Positions 1-11,939 are shown, numbered from the stretch's first letter. The stretch is 64,000 nucleotides of DNA from Puccinia triticina (GCF_026914185.1 NC_070566.1:7049931-7113930); one strand, 5' to 3'. Translations and numbers: made by a program. The notes: generated by a model not told the origin, from the sequence alone.

Positions 1-766
1 GTTAATTTTCTTTTTACCAGTAGCCTTGGTTGAACCGATTTTTTGTACTGCCTTGCTTAACGAGTAATTGTACTAAAAACTCTCAGGAGTTGAGTGAATT
101 TTCAGCTTGTGCGTATGGCGTTTGCGATGCCCTACCCCACAGGCTGGATAACATGAGAATTTTGCACATTTTTATTTTGACAATCCTACCGTTTAATACT
201 CTTTCTTTTCACTGAGTGATTGCAAAAGAAACCTCATCTTGTGCGATGCTAATGCATTCACTAGGGGAATTCACAGTAAGCCAGGATATACCTACCGCTG
301 ATGACTCAACAAGAGACGGTCACTAAAGTTACATAGACAAAGGGTGAACCATTAAGGGTTCTTGGGAGCTTCATTACTAGTAATAACAGGGTTTGTGAGT
401 GGATATTACAAGATGAGGAAGAGAGAATACCGTAGGAAGTCTAAGGGGTGATGGCATTATGAAATTTATCAAGAGGGGCTGACAAACAACGTGAAAAAGG
501 ATATCGAGTCAAATGGAATAGTGTCGAGACCACATTCTTTTTCATGGGGATACACGGAAATGGTATTTGTGATGCAAACTAAGGACGACGAGGGTAGACG
601 TGGAAAGGGAGAGGGTCTTTGCTTTGACAATGAAATCGAATGGGAGGGGCGACAGGAAAGACCACAGGAGATTTGATGCTATGTTTACAAGACGCGACGA
701 TGACACCAAAAAAAGAAATTCAAATAGGAGCGGAATAGAGAAAGAGATCGGCAAAGAGAAAAGCTT
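1..766. other. No supported gene
   Basis: Only short overlapping frames are open here on either strand and none shows a recognisable motif. The right part (about 600-766) lies just past the stop codon of the minus-strand gene at 767-1755 and is probably its 3' flank. Confidence 0.5.
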
Positions 767-1755
767 TCATTGCGCGATAGAGCTTGAGCGGGGGGGAAGC
801 GGGTTACCAATGAACTGCTCTTCCTCAGGAGGACTCCTTCTTGCGCGCGCAGGGGTACGGGGAGCAGAGAGAGGCGATCCGAAGGCAGCGTGGGTCTGGA
901 CGGAGGGAGTGAAGGGCTGTGCGTTGGAGGGATGCGGGTCGTCATGCATAAAAGGTGAGTAGCCAATGTTGCTTCGGTATTCGTCATCGCTGGTTTCTTC
1001 CAGCTCTTGATGTATCCGGTCTTCTGCGTCAGCCGAAGTCTCCGAGGGACTCGTTGTGCTCGAGGAGGACTGGGATGAGTTTTTGAGATGGAGAGCAGTC
1101 CGCTTGCGTAAGAGTCTGTGAATGGAGCTCTTGAAGGCACCGGCAGAAGAAAGTGTTGGAGTTAGAGCGCCCTCGGGGACTCCTGTGGATAACGGTAAAA
1201 GGTCTCTCCGAGTGATGATGGGTTGAGGGGTCGGACGGGTGCGCTTCCCGACTGATGGTTGGTAGAGCCGGGCCTAAAGACGCGAGCGGATGAACCAATT
1301 GAGCTTAGGGTCTTGAGAGGGAATATGATGATTAAGTAGACACTGACAATTTCGTACAATTCTTCTTCATGGTGGGCCCTCCTAGGTGAATCAGAGGGAC
1401 ACCCTGCATCCCAGACAAAGTTATTCAGATCTTCTCCTGGCGTGGTTGAATACGGGCTGCTTGGATTTGGCAGGCAGGGGGAAGGCAAAGCGTTGTTCGC
1501 GGGTGAGCTGTGGCCGGGTTTATGACGTATCAGGTTCGCCAACACCATGGCCGGGAACCTAGCGCGGTTCGGGGTAGGGGACATCAGGGATGACCACGGC
1601 GAGCGAGGTTGAGATGGGGAGCGCGAGTCGACGGGCAATGAGCTCGAGGTCATCAAGGGAGAAACTGGGTTGTCCATGCTGGTAAGGAGAGCGTTGCTTG
1701 GAGTGTGTAGGATGCGTTGGGGAAAGGACACGGGCGAGACGGGAAATGCGCAAGT
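767..1755 (-). CDS. Unidentified multi-exon protein gene (5' end not resolved)
   Basis: I do not recognise the family. The best-supported part is an exon from 1273 down to a stop at 767, 168 residues. It is rich in Ser/Thr/Pro and has a short basic patch (LLRKRT) followed by an acidic stretch (ELEETSDDEY). It is joined in frame to an upstream exon ending at 1348 (reading HHEEELYEI) by a 74-nt intron with GTCAGT donor and CTTTAG acceptor. A further 5' segment at about 1559-1755 reads SLDDLELIARRLALPIS after a plausible acceptor (TTCTCAG), so more exons probably lie above 1755. How that segment connects to the 1348 exon is unresolved: the two are in different frames with no convincing splice pair, so there may be a frameshift or a pseudogene. 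The low-complexity, charged C-terminus suggests a regulatory or scaffold protein, which is inference only. Confidence 0.5.
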
Positions 1756-1826
1756 CTGAGAATGAAATTGGGAGCGGTTGCGGGGGAAAAGGAAGGAATC
1801 TCCTGGAGAATCTTTATCGACCCTCT

Positions 1827-1861
1827 GACTAGGTTTCAGCTGGTTTCAGCTGGTTTCAGCC
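1827..1861. repeat. Short tandem repeat, three copies of about 10 bp
   Basis: The motif GGTTTCAGCT is repeated about three times head to tail. It lies just upstream of the minus-strand gene at 767-1755 and has no other visible role. Confidence 0.7.
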
Positions 1862-2297
1862 GCTCGGGCCTGGTCCTGTGTTTCCCGGTCAGACCGCCTG
1901 TATGCGAACACCGCCCGCCCATCCTACTATCCTATTCCTGATTCCTTGCGCATGGATCTCGGCACCCTCCTGCGTACAGTTGCGCGCGGCATATTACTCA
2001 TGTTATGTACTACATACATAATCTGCAGAATATGTATGATTTGAGTGGTGGAAGGAGGGGGAAGGTGGTGAAGCCTCAAAGGGAGGTCCGAGAAATCGAG
2101 GGGCTTCTCAAGGTGGCTACGAGACTTACATAATCACAACGATCTTGATGACGTCAGTTTGAGCAGAGGTGACTCCCGGCTTCTATCCTTTGTCCCCTCG
2201 ATATCCCTCGATCAACCTCGGTCTCCTCTGAGCATACACCATCACAATTCCCCATACACCCTCATCATCGCCAGTACTCTTCCAAATCAAGCACAAC

Positions 2298-2971
2298 ATG
2301 TCGCCACAGATAACCAAAGTAATTTACAAGCCAGACTCGACATCGTCAGTTTCTTCACAGATCATCTTCAAATATTATAAAACTAGACCCGAAGTGCCGT
2401 TGTCTAATTTTCTCCATCGCACGTTATCGCAGGACGGACGAATTCATCTGCATAATCGCCGACGCTGGTGCATACAAGAAATGGTTAGGAGGAGACAAAA
2501 CCGTCCCATTAGTAGAGATTGTCGATTGTAAGTTGTCATCTAACAATCAATGTGGAGTGGTATAACGATTTCATGAATATTGTTTTTCTTCTCGTTTAAC
2601 CAATCGATCTATCTAACTCGGCGGCTGATCTCAACGGACCATTTCAACGTGCGATAAATGTGTAGCTTTTGATGTATTTCATACCGGCCAGGGTGCTCAA
2701 GGGCTTTTGATCCGACCCAGTAAACAAGAGCTTGAGAATACCTTTGGATCATCAAAAGTCAGTCCCGCAAGCCCCTGTGATCTCCGTGGCATGTGCTCAA
2801 GAGTTCCTTTTTCCTGACTCCCAGGATGATGAAGTGGTCACAATTGTCCTTGAGAAAGGTCGTCTCGAAGTTAGCGATGGTCACCCCCTCAAGTTCGCTT
2901 CGAAGAATGACTCTCGAGGTGGAAACACTGGGGCGCGGGTGGCTGGTGCATCTGGCCATGGTGGCCGATAG
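2298..2971 (+). CDS. SBDS-like (Rtc3/YHR087W-type) small protein
   Basis: Four exons (2298-2344, 2433-2527, 2666-2757, 2825-2971) with GT-AG introns of 88, 138 and 67 nt give 126 residues. The order of conserved blocks matches the fungal single-domain SBDS-N family that includes yeast Rtc3: an N-terminal TKVIYKP strand, EFICIIADAG, then FDVFHTGQGAQG, and a C-terminal NDSRGGNTGAR tail. Known family members are small cytoplasmic/nuclear proteins that share the N-terminal domain of the ribosome-maturation factor SBDS and are linked to RNA metabolism and stress. The yeast name refers to restriction of telomere capping. The length fits the family (about 110-130 residues). No neighbour appears to be co-regulated. 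The splice model is manual, but every junction keeps the frame, so the gene looks intact. Confidence 0.85.
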
Positions 2972-2988
2972 ATAATCAATCTATCGGT
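2964..2988. other. Small hairpin overlapping the stop codon of the SBDS-like gene
   Basis: The sequence CCGATAGAT is followed shortly by ATCTATCGG, a 9-bp stem that includes the TAG stop codon. It could be a 3'-end RNA structure or chance. Confidence 0.4.
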
Positions 2989-3952
2989 ATCTCTAAAAGA
3001 ACTTAGTGGAGAGTTTGTGCCTTTGCATTTTTCGCGTGCTTCCTCACCAGGGAATCCAGACGCCCTCTAAACTACGTGACTCACCTTTCAGAATTTCAGG
3101 CTAAAAGAAACAAATTTCAGTAAAACAATCACTCAAAGAAAATACAATAAAAATAGTTCTGAAGATTTTTGCCTGAAAGAAACAGGAACAACAGTATGAT
3201 GAGAACTGAATTGAGATATACCCACCACAGGTCTTTTATGACTAACACCATAAATAATAATTAGATAAGCTACACGGTCAATGGGATGAAGATGACAAGA
3301 AAAACTAAAAACCTAAGATAGATGCCTAGGCTGATGACCTCGACAAAAGTCCGCAGATGAATTTCGATGAATTGATGAGTCTTGCGGATTGGAAGGTAAG
3401 TCTCAAGATGAGGAAAGAAGGAAAGGAAGTGGCAAACTGATTTTGGGATAAAGTGGTCAACTGTCCTCTTGATTTGAAGTATTGGCACTTGTGACGTCAT
3501 TGTACAAGTCCTCCTAGAAATGTGCTGTGCACGCAGTGAGACAGGTCAATCAGTAATCCGGGTATAGGTTTCGACAATCTTGACTGTGCACATGTTTTGG
3601 TGTTGCTCAAACCACCTCAAACCAAACCATTACACTTCAACCCTTAGAGCATCCCAAGCTTAACTAGGCCTCCGGGTGGGAGCGGGAGCAAACAGCAGAG
3701 CTGTCCACGCCTGTGGAGGCCTATACCTTAAGTTGGAATTCCCGTGTGATGAGTTTCCTGATTTCGCGGGAAAACTGTTTATTTCGTCTTCTTCCTCCTG
3801 TAGCTGCTTCCTTCCTTTCCCAGGCCATAAAGGCCTGCTTCTTGTCTTTCTTTTGTTGTTATGTACCTTTTTTACGATCCCTCACTATTTTTATAGTGAT
3901 TTTTGAGAAGCGTGACTTTTCAATGTTTGAGGACTTGTTTTGGTGTGCGCGG
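2989..3952. other. No supported gene; possible transposon end at 3632-3653
   Basis: No coding frame here has a recognisable motif. The stretch 3632-3653 is an exact reverse-complement match to 17543-17564, with weaker similarity further out. This suggests the end of a dispersed element. Confidence 0.45.
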
Positions 3953-3960
3953 GGTGCTCT

Positions 3961-4373
3961 CACCTGAGTAGTTGGCATATTCCCTCCTTGAAGGATTGTT
4001 CCCGCGCGCGCGGGTGACATCCTTCAAGGGTGTGTTACACCCAACCAGCAACATGCCAAACTTGTCAAACATGGCAGTTTGGCTGCCATACCTTGCGCGA
4101 CTTGAAGTCCGGATTTTGACAAAGTCGGAATCCAACAACACCCCACCTCTCAACCACCCCAACCAGCCCTTAGGTTAGGTCCTGGGGGGGATAGAAAAAA
4201 TGTTGACAAGAGGAACAAAGTCAATCAACGGTAAATGGCAGCCAAACTGCCATGTTTGGCAAGTTTGGCATGCCTCTGGTTGGGTGTAACACACCCTTGA
4301 AGGATGTCTCCTGCGCACGCAGGAACAATCCTTCAAGGAGGGAATATGCGGACCGGTCAGGTGCTGTCAGGTG
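3961..4373. mobile_element. Non-autonomous DNA transposon (MITE), 413 bp, 8-bp target duplication
   Basis: The two halves are inverted copies of each other over more than 110 bp: the blocks TATTCCCTCCTTGAAGGATT and GTGTTACACCCAACCAG at the left return in reverse complement at the right. The ends begin CACCTGA and end with its near complement. The 8 bases GGTGCTCT flank both sides (3953-3960 and 4374-4381). Eight-base duplications are typical of hAT-type (and some Mutator-type) elements. No transposase is encoded. Confidence 0.85.
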
Positions 4374-4381
4374 GGTGCTCT

Positions 4382-5635
4382 AACTGCTTGTTTGAGCAAA
4401 AAAAAGTTCAAAGTGTGATTTTATAAAACTCATTATAAAATCAAAGTTATGTAGGTTTTCTGAGTTTGGGTTGGATGAACAGGAAGATGCTACTCTTCCA
4501 TAAACCCTGCCCAAACATCCTCAAAGTTTTGAGGAAAGTGAGCAAATCAAGGATGAAGTTTCCTCCCACCAAAAGGTGGGAAACTCATCACGCGAGTTTG
4601 TTGACTTAAGGCGCAAGTCTCCCCTGTGGGGAGGTTCGCTTTGCAAACCAACCAGCCAGCTAAATGGCTGGCGCGCCCCGCAGCAGGTGACTTGTGTTAA
4701 TTTTGAGAGCATCCTTACCATTTGAGCTAAGTTTGCGCAACATTTGACTTACAGCTATTGCTAACTACAGTAGAAAGGTGTGATTTGAGTGTATTGGTGT
4801 GTCCCCTTTGTGATATGTGTGGGTACACGCCGGGGGTACTTCCTAGCAAGCGAGTTCGTGAATGCGACGGGTGACGCCAGCTTTGTGAAACCCACGTGGA
4901 TTTCACTGTGCCCGCCATTGGTATCACCAACCCATTAAGAATGGAAGGAGACAACGGGATACCCAGTTGTCTCCACCCTCCGGGGGTCTCCTTGTGATAA
5001 TCTCACAGTGGAGCCAACATAGGATTCCACGGCTGCCCTTGGGTTCCCTGTAGGGCCAATGGGGACCTCTATTTTTGTTCAACGGGATATCCTTGTTGCT
5101 CCCACAGACGAGGATTCCACGGCCATCCCTGGGCTCCTGGTGGAGCCAACAAGAACACTGTTTGACGTGCGGGCCGAACCGACTGTTGATTGTTAATTTT
5201 TCAGTCTCATGAAATCACTGCTCCCCCAGTTAGGTTTCCTCACCACCAGAATTCAATGAAGTCCTACGCAAGGGCAAAGGCACTTTGCCGACTTCAACAA
5301 ATCTCAACCCAATCTTTTCATCAAGGATTGCCCAGCCCATCTCTGCCAAACCCTCCCCCACCAAACAAGTCCTCCCGGTACCGCCTCACCCACACCTGGA
5401 TTGAGAAAATCAACCACTCCTTTCTCTCACTGGCTGCTCTGTTTACTGATGCAAGAACAAAACGGACTTGGAGGGGGTCGCGTCAGCGGATCACTCAAGG
5501 ATGGGGGTGAGTCCCAATCTCCTCGCACTTGCTCATCTCTCCGCCCCGGCTAACACTGCTTGTTCTGTTGCCCTCAGGATTGCCAACAGCGACTTATTTG
5601 GTGAGTCTCTGGTGACAACGCCATCCCAGCTTATC
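4382..5635. other. No supported gene; scattered short inverted motifs
   Basis: Recurring motifs GGATTCCACGGC and GGAGCCAACA/TTGGC occur in both orientations between about 4840 and 5165. The plus frame at about 5190-5510 is open but has no motif I recognise, so I do not call it a gene. Confidence 0.4.
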
Positions 5636-5643
5636 TGGACCTG

Positions 5644-6021
5644 TAGAGATGGCAAACAGGTACCTGTCTGAATTCAATGAAACCGCTTCTTGAGTGCTTG
5701 TGATCAAATAAATTCAATATGTAAAACTTCCATGAGATGAAGAACTACTTGAACTTGAGTGGGACACTCGGCTAACTGCATGGTAAGGCACACATACAAG
5801 TGCAGATGGCAAATAGCTCACAGGTACCTGCCAGGAGGTACCTGTGGACTATTTGCCATCTGGCCTTGTATGTGTGCCTTACCATGCAGTTAGCTGAGTG
5901 TCCTACTCAAGTTCAAGTAGTTCTTCATATCATGGAAGTGTCACATATTGAATTTGTTTGATCACAAGCACTCAAGAAGCTGTTTCGTTGAAATCAGACA
6001 GGTACCTGTTTGCCATCTCTA
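5644..6021. mobile_element. hAT-like foldback MITE, 378 bp, perfect 8-bp target duplication
   Basis: The whole element is one long imperfect palindrome. It starts TAGAGATGGC and ends GCCATCTCTA, and the arms meet near 5835. The 8 bases TGGACCTG are duplicated exactly on both sides (5636-5643 and 6022-6029). Terminal TAGAG-type repeats with 8-bp duplications fit the hAT superfamily. No protein is encoded, so it would have been moved by a transposase acting in trans. The intact duplication and near-identical arms suggest a fairly recent insertion. Confidence 0.9.
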
Positions 6022-6029
6022 TGGACCTG

Positions 6030-7059
6030 ATTGGTGTTTTGGTATGTTTGGCTTGCCTTGGCAACCCTCTTACAACCTTTCAAGGCCTGCAAACACAAAC
6101 TTGGCGCCAACGGGCAACCGGCGCAGGGGATACCGAAGTTGGCGTATGCAAGAAGGCGCACAGTCTCCTCCTCTCAGTCCTTTCCATGCTGTGATTGCTG
6201 AGCCTTTCCGGCGGGTTGCAGGTAGCCTGAAGATCAAGGAAAGGATTAAGACGCTCCTGGAGAACGAGGCACTGATCCAGCGTCAAGCGGATTGAACCAC
6301 CACCTTGGCTCACTCACCCTGGGAGGTGATAGATTGGCACTTGGAGAACTTACAAAACCACTCCCAAAACTACAAAGCACAGTAAGTTTTTTTACTGTCG
6401 CTTGAGCACATTGTGATGATATCGACATTGTGCTGATATCACTTTAATAACCAGGTACACCCGCCTGGTTATTAAAGAGATATCAGCACTGTTTGACGGT
6501 ACCAAGCACTATGAAAAAAACTCAAGAAACTGGTGTCAGTTGACATGCCAGATGCAGGCTGATACAATGCCTCTTACCTGAGTTTATCCAGCTTCATTCC
6601 AGGTTGAGTCCATGTATTTTTACAAACTAGCTCAGGCTAAAAATTATGTTGAGACTCCGCCAGCTGCACCATAACTTAGTGCACATTCACTTTCAAGGTG
6701 CTCAGCTGGCACAGCAGGAGCACCTGAGTGAATATCAGCCCCCTTGTCCAGCTGGAGGAATCCCCCAGCCAACTGACTAGGCCATACCTCCTATATTAGG
6801 GGGGTTCAAAATTGATCCAGGAAGCTGTCCAGGTCCAAAAATCCAGGAAGAAAATCAGACCTGGAAGCTCTCCTGGGGACCTGGGGGCCTGTTTAGCAAG
6901 AGGCTCCAGGAGGGTTGTTCCAGGTCCAGGAATCAGGCCAAAACAACAGGAAACAACTTCATCAAAGACTTTTTCCACACCCCAGCCACCCCCGACCCAC
7001 AAGTGTAGTGGGGCCTATCCTCCTCAACCGTATACACATGACAGAAAGAACAGGCCATT
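6030..7059. other. No supported gene
   Basis: Short frames only. The stretch 6810-6935 is unusually rich in CCAGG/CCTGG in both orientations and could fold into several hairpins. Confidence 0.4.
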
Positions 7060-7380
7060 GGAGCAGCTCACTGCACCCTTGATGGCTGGCACAAGACATT
7101 CATTGAGCAGAGTACATACACACTCCACCATGACCAATGGCCGGTCAGTAGGCTGTATATTCTTAATAGCCGGCCTGGTCATCAATAGGAGTACACTTCT
7201 CCCTTAACGCCGGGTCTGTACTGGCCATTGATAGTCATTTGCTATAATTCTTGATGACCAGTTTGTTCCGGTCATATACGTACTCCTCAAGATGACCGGA
7301 ACAAACCGGACATTGAGAGGAGTATGTATGTACCTCTCAAGATGACCAGAACAAACCAGTCATTGAGGAAAATGATGACT
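7060..7380. repeat. Cluster of GACCGGAACAAACCGGTCAT-type hairpin motifs
   Basis: Several copies of a GGCCGGTCA / GACCGGAAC motif alternate with reverse complements, separated by short AGGAGTRTRT spacers. It belongs to the same general class as the arrays at 8690-9140, 27430-27840 and 29036-30343. Confidence 0.7.
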
Positions 7381-8689
7381 TCTCTTGGTGGCCCACCAGG
7401 GGGGAAATGGTTGCACTCTCCAGAGAGTGCCAGACTGTAATTTGGTCATTCCTTGTGTCTGATGTGAGTTGAATGTCAAACAGTGAGTATGCAGCAACTG
7501 ATGTTGAAGTCAATGTGATATTGATTCAATGGCATGTTAGGCTCATCAGTAATTATGTCTGAACAGACAAGCTACTATGGATGAGATCAGGTAGTGACAG
7601 TTTATTCTGATCCTGTGTCTATATCTAAGCTTCAGTGCCAGCTAATAATTCTGCCAGGATTTCACCTCCAGTGTGGCCCCATTGTAATGCATTCCATCAG
7701 AATAGCGAGGTGTTTGTGTCATGTTACAAGGACTATCTCAGAACTCAAACCCTTTTTTTCCCCACACTCACTTTGGACAATCATGCACCATCAATGATTT
7801 AGAATGATTCTGGGGCCTGTGCCTGGGGAGCTTGTTCTTTCCTGTCTCTTGGGAAAGGCAACAGAGATGAAAAGGTGTGCCACAGGCACAACATCCTGCT
7901 TGATGAAGCTTCACAGATAAGAAATAGACAACTTTGGAGGGAGCAGAGAAATCTGCTGTTATTCACCCCAACCACCTTCAAACTCCATAAAAGCCTCACA
8001 TCTTGGGTCTCAATCCATGGCCTGAGTGGCTGCTGCTTTAATTAGTTGATGTCTAGATGCTGCAGACTGCCGTCTCACGTTCTCAGACATGCACTGTCCA
8101 CAGGAATCATCTGTGACAATGGTTTTGTTTTTGTCCATGTGTATTCAAGGCCAAATTATCACTGAGTGATCCACAAATTTCTGCACAAGTATTGATACAT
8201 TTGAATATGGGGAGCTCCTATATCTCCCACTGGATTGAAGAGGAGGGGATGTGTAATCAAATCAAGTCCTCTGTGGTTTCAACCTTTGCTAGTGCAGCCA
8301 TGCACAAGTAAAGCAGCAAGCTGTAAACCAAGGTGCTCTTTTCAGCCCTGGATGTTAGGTGTTGAAGGCACACAAGCCAAATATTGTCATGTCCCCGTTC
8401 CATTTTGTTGTGCTTGATTTGCCCTCCTGTTGTGATTGTGCAATCTGGTAATGATCTGCGTCTTTGGTGCAAGCCCTTATCCATCCTGTTTACATGTCCC
8501 TCAGCATTGCCACACGGAGAAATGAGGACCACCTTCTACGTTGGCCAATCCATCACTCCGTTATCTGCATGTTTTCTGGCCTCCGGTAAGGATGTCCCAC
8601 AGGCCGGCTTTGTTCAACACGGCCACCTTTGAGATCATGCATATCACACCCCAAAACATTGCATTGGCGATCTTGGAGTACAATATACT
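7381..8689. other. No supported gene; partial similarity to 37036-37090
   Basis: The start (7387-7440) resembles 37036-37090: both contain CACCAGGGGGGAAAT followed by a GCACT...AGAGTGCC segment. Both are probably fragments of one repeated sequence. The longest frames have no motif I recognise. Confidence 0.4.
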
Positions 8690-9140
8690 CCCTCCAATGG
8701 CTGGCACAACTTGGCCATCGAAGGGAGCCAAACTACACACTTGCTTCGATGGCCAAGTTGTGCCAGACATCGAAGGGAATGTGTCATCCCTTTGATGGCC
8801 GGGTTGTAACGGCCATTGAACAGAGTGTTTACTCCCTTCAATGGCCGGTGAAACCCGGTCATTGAGGGGAGTCTATGTACACCTGATGGCCAAGTTGCAC
8901 TCGCCATTGAAGGGAGTACGCACTTGCTTCAACAGCTGGGTTGTACCGGCCATTGAAGGGAGTGGACTCCCTTCGACGGCAGGTACATCTCAGCCACAGG
9001 TGGCATATTCTCCTTGATGACTGAGTTGCACCGGCCATCAAAGGGAGTGAACACTCTGTTCAATCGCTGTTCCAACTCAGCCATGGAAGCCCTCCATGGC
9101 TGAGTTGTAACAGCCATTGAACGGAGTGTTTACTCCCTTC
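8690..9140. repeat. Array of CTTCAATGGCCGGT hairpin motifs
   Basis: About ten motifs of the form CCCTTCAATGGCCGG face their reverse complements, separated by GGAGT-type spacers. Each facing pair can form a stem of about 15 bp. The array is not coding: apparent open frames across it read through both arms of the hairpins. Confidence 0.8.
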
Positions 9141-9169
9141 GATGGCCAGTGCAACCCAGTCCAGCGAGC

Positions 9170-9765
9170 TGGATACTTATGTGTCCAGCTTGCCGACGGG
9201 GTTTCTCCCAGCAAGCTGGATACTTATGTATCCAGATTGCTGGGAGGAGTCCTCCCGGCAAGCTGGATATACAGCCATTCCAAAAAAGCTTGGCTTTGTT
9301 GGAAGGAATTTCCACCCAAACTTTGTATTGGATTTGCCAATAATCACTGGCAAGGTTGGACATATGTATATTCATGCCCACCTCATTCTTATATGCAGGG
9401 TGCATATACAGCAGCCAGATGCCCTCAATCATCTTGTTCCTTTCATTTTTTCCTAATTCTGAGTTCAGAATCGAGCGATTTGGCTGATTCTACCCTGGAT
9501 GGCATTCTGATCAAGGTTGCAAGGTTGGAAGGTGCTGGTCCCAGCAGCCGGCGTGTTTTTTTTTCGCTACCAAACGGCTTGATTGGTGGGATCCTGCAAG
9601 CGACTGCGCTCGCAGGTCTGGATATCATGTGTCCAACCTTGATATTGGATGCACATACATTGGCAAATCCAGAAGGAATTTCCAGCAGAAATTCCTTCTC
9701 AAGAAGCCAAGCTTTTTCGGAATGGCTGTATATATATAAATATATCCAGCTCGGCAAGGAAAATT
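9170..9765. repeat. Inverted-repeat element fragment
   Basis: GCTGGATATACAGCCATTCC and AAGCTTGGCTT near 9260-9300 return in reverse complement near 9705-9755, and GGATTTGCCAAT (about 9330) returns near 9660. Tandem GAGCTGGATACTTATG motifs lie at the left edge. This looks like a degraded foldback transposon. I could not find its target duplication. Confidence 0.55.
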
Positions 9766-9774
9766 GTCTCCCAT

Positions 9775-9810
9775 GTCCACCCTCACGTTTGCCCAAACGT
9801 GAGGGTGGAC
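9775..9810. repeat. 36-bp palindrome, dispersed family (copy 1)
   Basis: A perfect 17-bp stem starting GTCCACCCTCACGTTTG with a 2-base loop. Close relatives occur at 41476-41511 and 62548-62583. Confidence 0.85.
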
Positions 9811-9879
9811 CTGTAAAGCAGGGCCCCTTGCGACATTGCCCATGTATGTCACAGGGGCAACTGGGTCATCGCAGGGAGA

Positions 9880-9965
9880 CTCCCTTTGATGGCCAGGTTT
9901 TACTGGCCATTGAAAGGAGTGTCTCCCCTCAATGGCCAGTACAAATCTGCCATCAAGAGGAGTTC
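9880..9965. repeat. Additional GATGGCCAG/CTGGCCATTGA hairpins
   Basis: Two facing motif pairs of the same family as the array at 8690-9140, separated from it by the inverted-repeat fragment at 9170-9765. Confidence 0.6.
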
Positions 9966-10034
9966 ACACTTGTGCGCCGTTTGGAAGAAAAAAATTGGTC
10001 CCTTGTTGTTCGACAAGCCCCGCTTGCTTGTCTT

Positions 10035-10904
10035 TTACAAGCTCCTGACAACAAGACGTCCCGTGATTCTTGCGATGGCATTAATAACAAACCAGCGGTG
10101 GGCGCTCTGACGACATTGAAGCCTTGGCCGGTATTGCGCTATCTTCTGGTCAATTTTGTGTTCAAACGCCTCCAAAATTCTTGAAAGATCATCCATGTTT
10201 GGAGCAGGTTTTGACGGCGCTGGCGCTTCCTTGGGACAACGGTCCTCACCCATCTTCTTCATGACAGAGTTTCCCTCCTGAAATGAGGGAGATGCAACGG
10301 GCTGCCCGGTCCTTGACTCCTCAAAGGTGAGCGCAGTTTGCTCCTTCATTACACCGTCCACGGTGTCCTTGGGAATCTTGAAAGTTGGTAATTTAAACCA
10401 ATGGTCCAGAGTTGTCACCATATTCCCATCGCGGATCAACTTCTTTCTTATCTTTTCCTGCACGGTGGGCGAGAAAGCTTGATAGAAGGAGTTTCAGATC
10501 TCCTCAACCAAGTAGATATGAGCTTTCGAGAGTAGATACAACTGGATTGGCTCCCAAGACTACCGGAATGTCTGATTTTCCACCGCCGAAGCCACCCCAC
10601 CCTTTGTTGCCCAGTCCTGGACCAATGATGTCAGGTCTCGCTTCGCAAACCTTGTGGTGTCCACCTGACCCCAATAGGCAATCATAGAGGCCTTGAGCTT
10701 TGACCAATCCGGAGGGCTAAATCCTTCCAGCGTCTTGAGGATGTCCAGAAGCTCGTTGGTGGCCAAAAAGAGCCGGATCTGCTTGGCCATGTCAAGCTCG
10801 GTGGCCTCATCTAAGCCCGCCACCATCTCGTAAGTTTTGATGAACCGCTTGACCTTGGTCCCATCAAAACACAGCGGCTTGTTTGGCAATTTGATCTTGA
10901 CCAT
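10035..10904 (-). pseudogene. Retrotransposon gag remnant
   Basis: A single minus-strand frame runs from ATG 10904 to a stop at 10035, broken by a TAG at 10560-10562 and a TGA at 10494-10496. It reads like the capsid region of LTR-retrotransposon gag: an LCFDGTKVKRFIKTYE motif, then DMAKQIRLF, DWSKLKASMIAYWG and TKFxxRDL-like (TTRFAKRDL) segments. The order and spacing resemble the gag at 44560. No zinc knuckle, protease or reverse transcriptase follows and no flanking LTRs are visible, so it is an internal fragment. An apparent 355-residue frame on the opposite strand is its shadow. Confidence 0.7.
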
Positions 10905-11287
10905 CAAAACAAATCTCCTAGGAAGAATTGGCAAACAATAGGGTGCGGCTCACAGCATGGCTAGGTTGCTTTTGACAATGTGTAGAAGAGCCCGGAGGTG
11001 CACTGATGGAAGGGACTTACTTCTACCTCTCCCTTGCCCCGCGACTGAACCTTGGAAAAAAATATTTGAAAGAAAGCTCAACAATATTGATTGCAAAAGA
11101 AAGATCCCAACGGTAGATTGAATGAGCCCGAATTTGTGCCAGAGATGATTCAGACCAGATTTGGCTTGGATTCTTTGAGAGATTGGATGAATATGAATAA
11201 GAAGATTGTTGGAATATATGCTTCAAGCCCCATTTGAGTGGCCAAGTTATATGATCTAATATCCAAAAATCACCGGTAAACCCAGCT

Positions 11288-11362
11288 GTGTGTTTAGCTC
11301 AGTGGTATAAGAGCAGCTCCCATGAATGTAGAAGGTCGTGGGTTCAAACCCCACAATACACA
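11288..11362 (+). tRNA. tRNA-like sequence, anticodon arm irregular
   Basis: A 75-nt cloverleaf outline is visible. The acceptor stem has 7 pairs (GTGTGTT with AATACAC, one G-T pair). The D-arm is GCTC/GAGC around AGTGGTATAA. The T-arm is perfect, GTGGG-TTCAAAC-CCCAC. The anticodon stem pairs poorly and no loop with U33 and a clear anticodon can be drawn without forcing it. It may be a degenerate or organelle-derived tRNA, or a tRNA-derived repeat head. I assign no amino acid. Confidence 0.5.
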
Positions 11363-11939
11363 ATTCTTTTCACCTGAGTAATTTCAACAAAGATGAGATG
11401 ATAAAAAAAGAAAATGTAACCACCCGACACTTCAAAAACCACAGCCGAGACTGTAAATCTTGATGTCAGGCTTGGTGATGCCAAGAGCAAGAGTGCTCTT
11501 CTAGCTACGCCGGCGACAGAGCACGGTGCAATAGCGCGCGCAGCAAAAGCGCAGTGAAAGTGAGAAGTGACTGAAGACAGTTACTTCTAATGAACCCAAC
11601 AAGGGGGTTGAACGGAGGGGCCAGGGGCGCCTGGGGTGGTTTAGTGCCCTCTGCGGTTCTTACAGGGCCTGCGCACGAAATGCGCAGGGGCTTTTGTAGC
11701 CTGTGACGTCTGGGGCCCTTGGAAAGGGGGTGATTGCGCGATAAATTGCTCCCAGGAGATATAAAGGGATAGAAATCCCGGTAGAAAGGAAAAAAACACA
11801 GACTTACTTGTAAAAGGAAGTCTGCAACAAAAAAACACGATCGATCCAAAAAAACCAAAGTCAAGGCGATGTCAGGCTGGCAAACTGGTCAATGAGACTA
11901 GTGGCAAGACTGGTGATGCATTGAACTGGTTATAATAGG
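11363..11939. other. No supported gene
   Basis: No motif-bearing frame. Some GC-rich alternating purine-pyrimidine stretches (GCGCGCGC) occur near 11535. Confidence 0.4.

Noticed and set aside
685..1140. 151-codon minus frame
   Set aside because: Overlaps the better-supported exon at 767-1273 in another frame and lacks its splice continuity.
9117..10184. 355-codon plus-strand open frame
   Set aside because: It crosses a hairpin array and an inverted-repeat element and ends antisense to the gag remnant at 10035-10904. Its residues follow the repeat motifs rather than a protein pattern.
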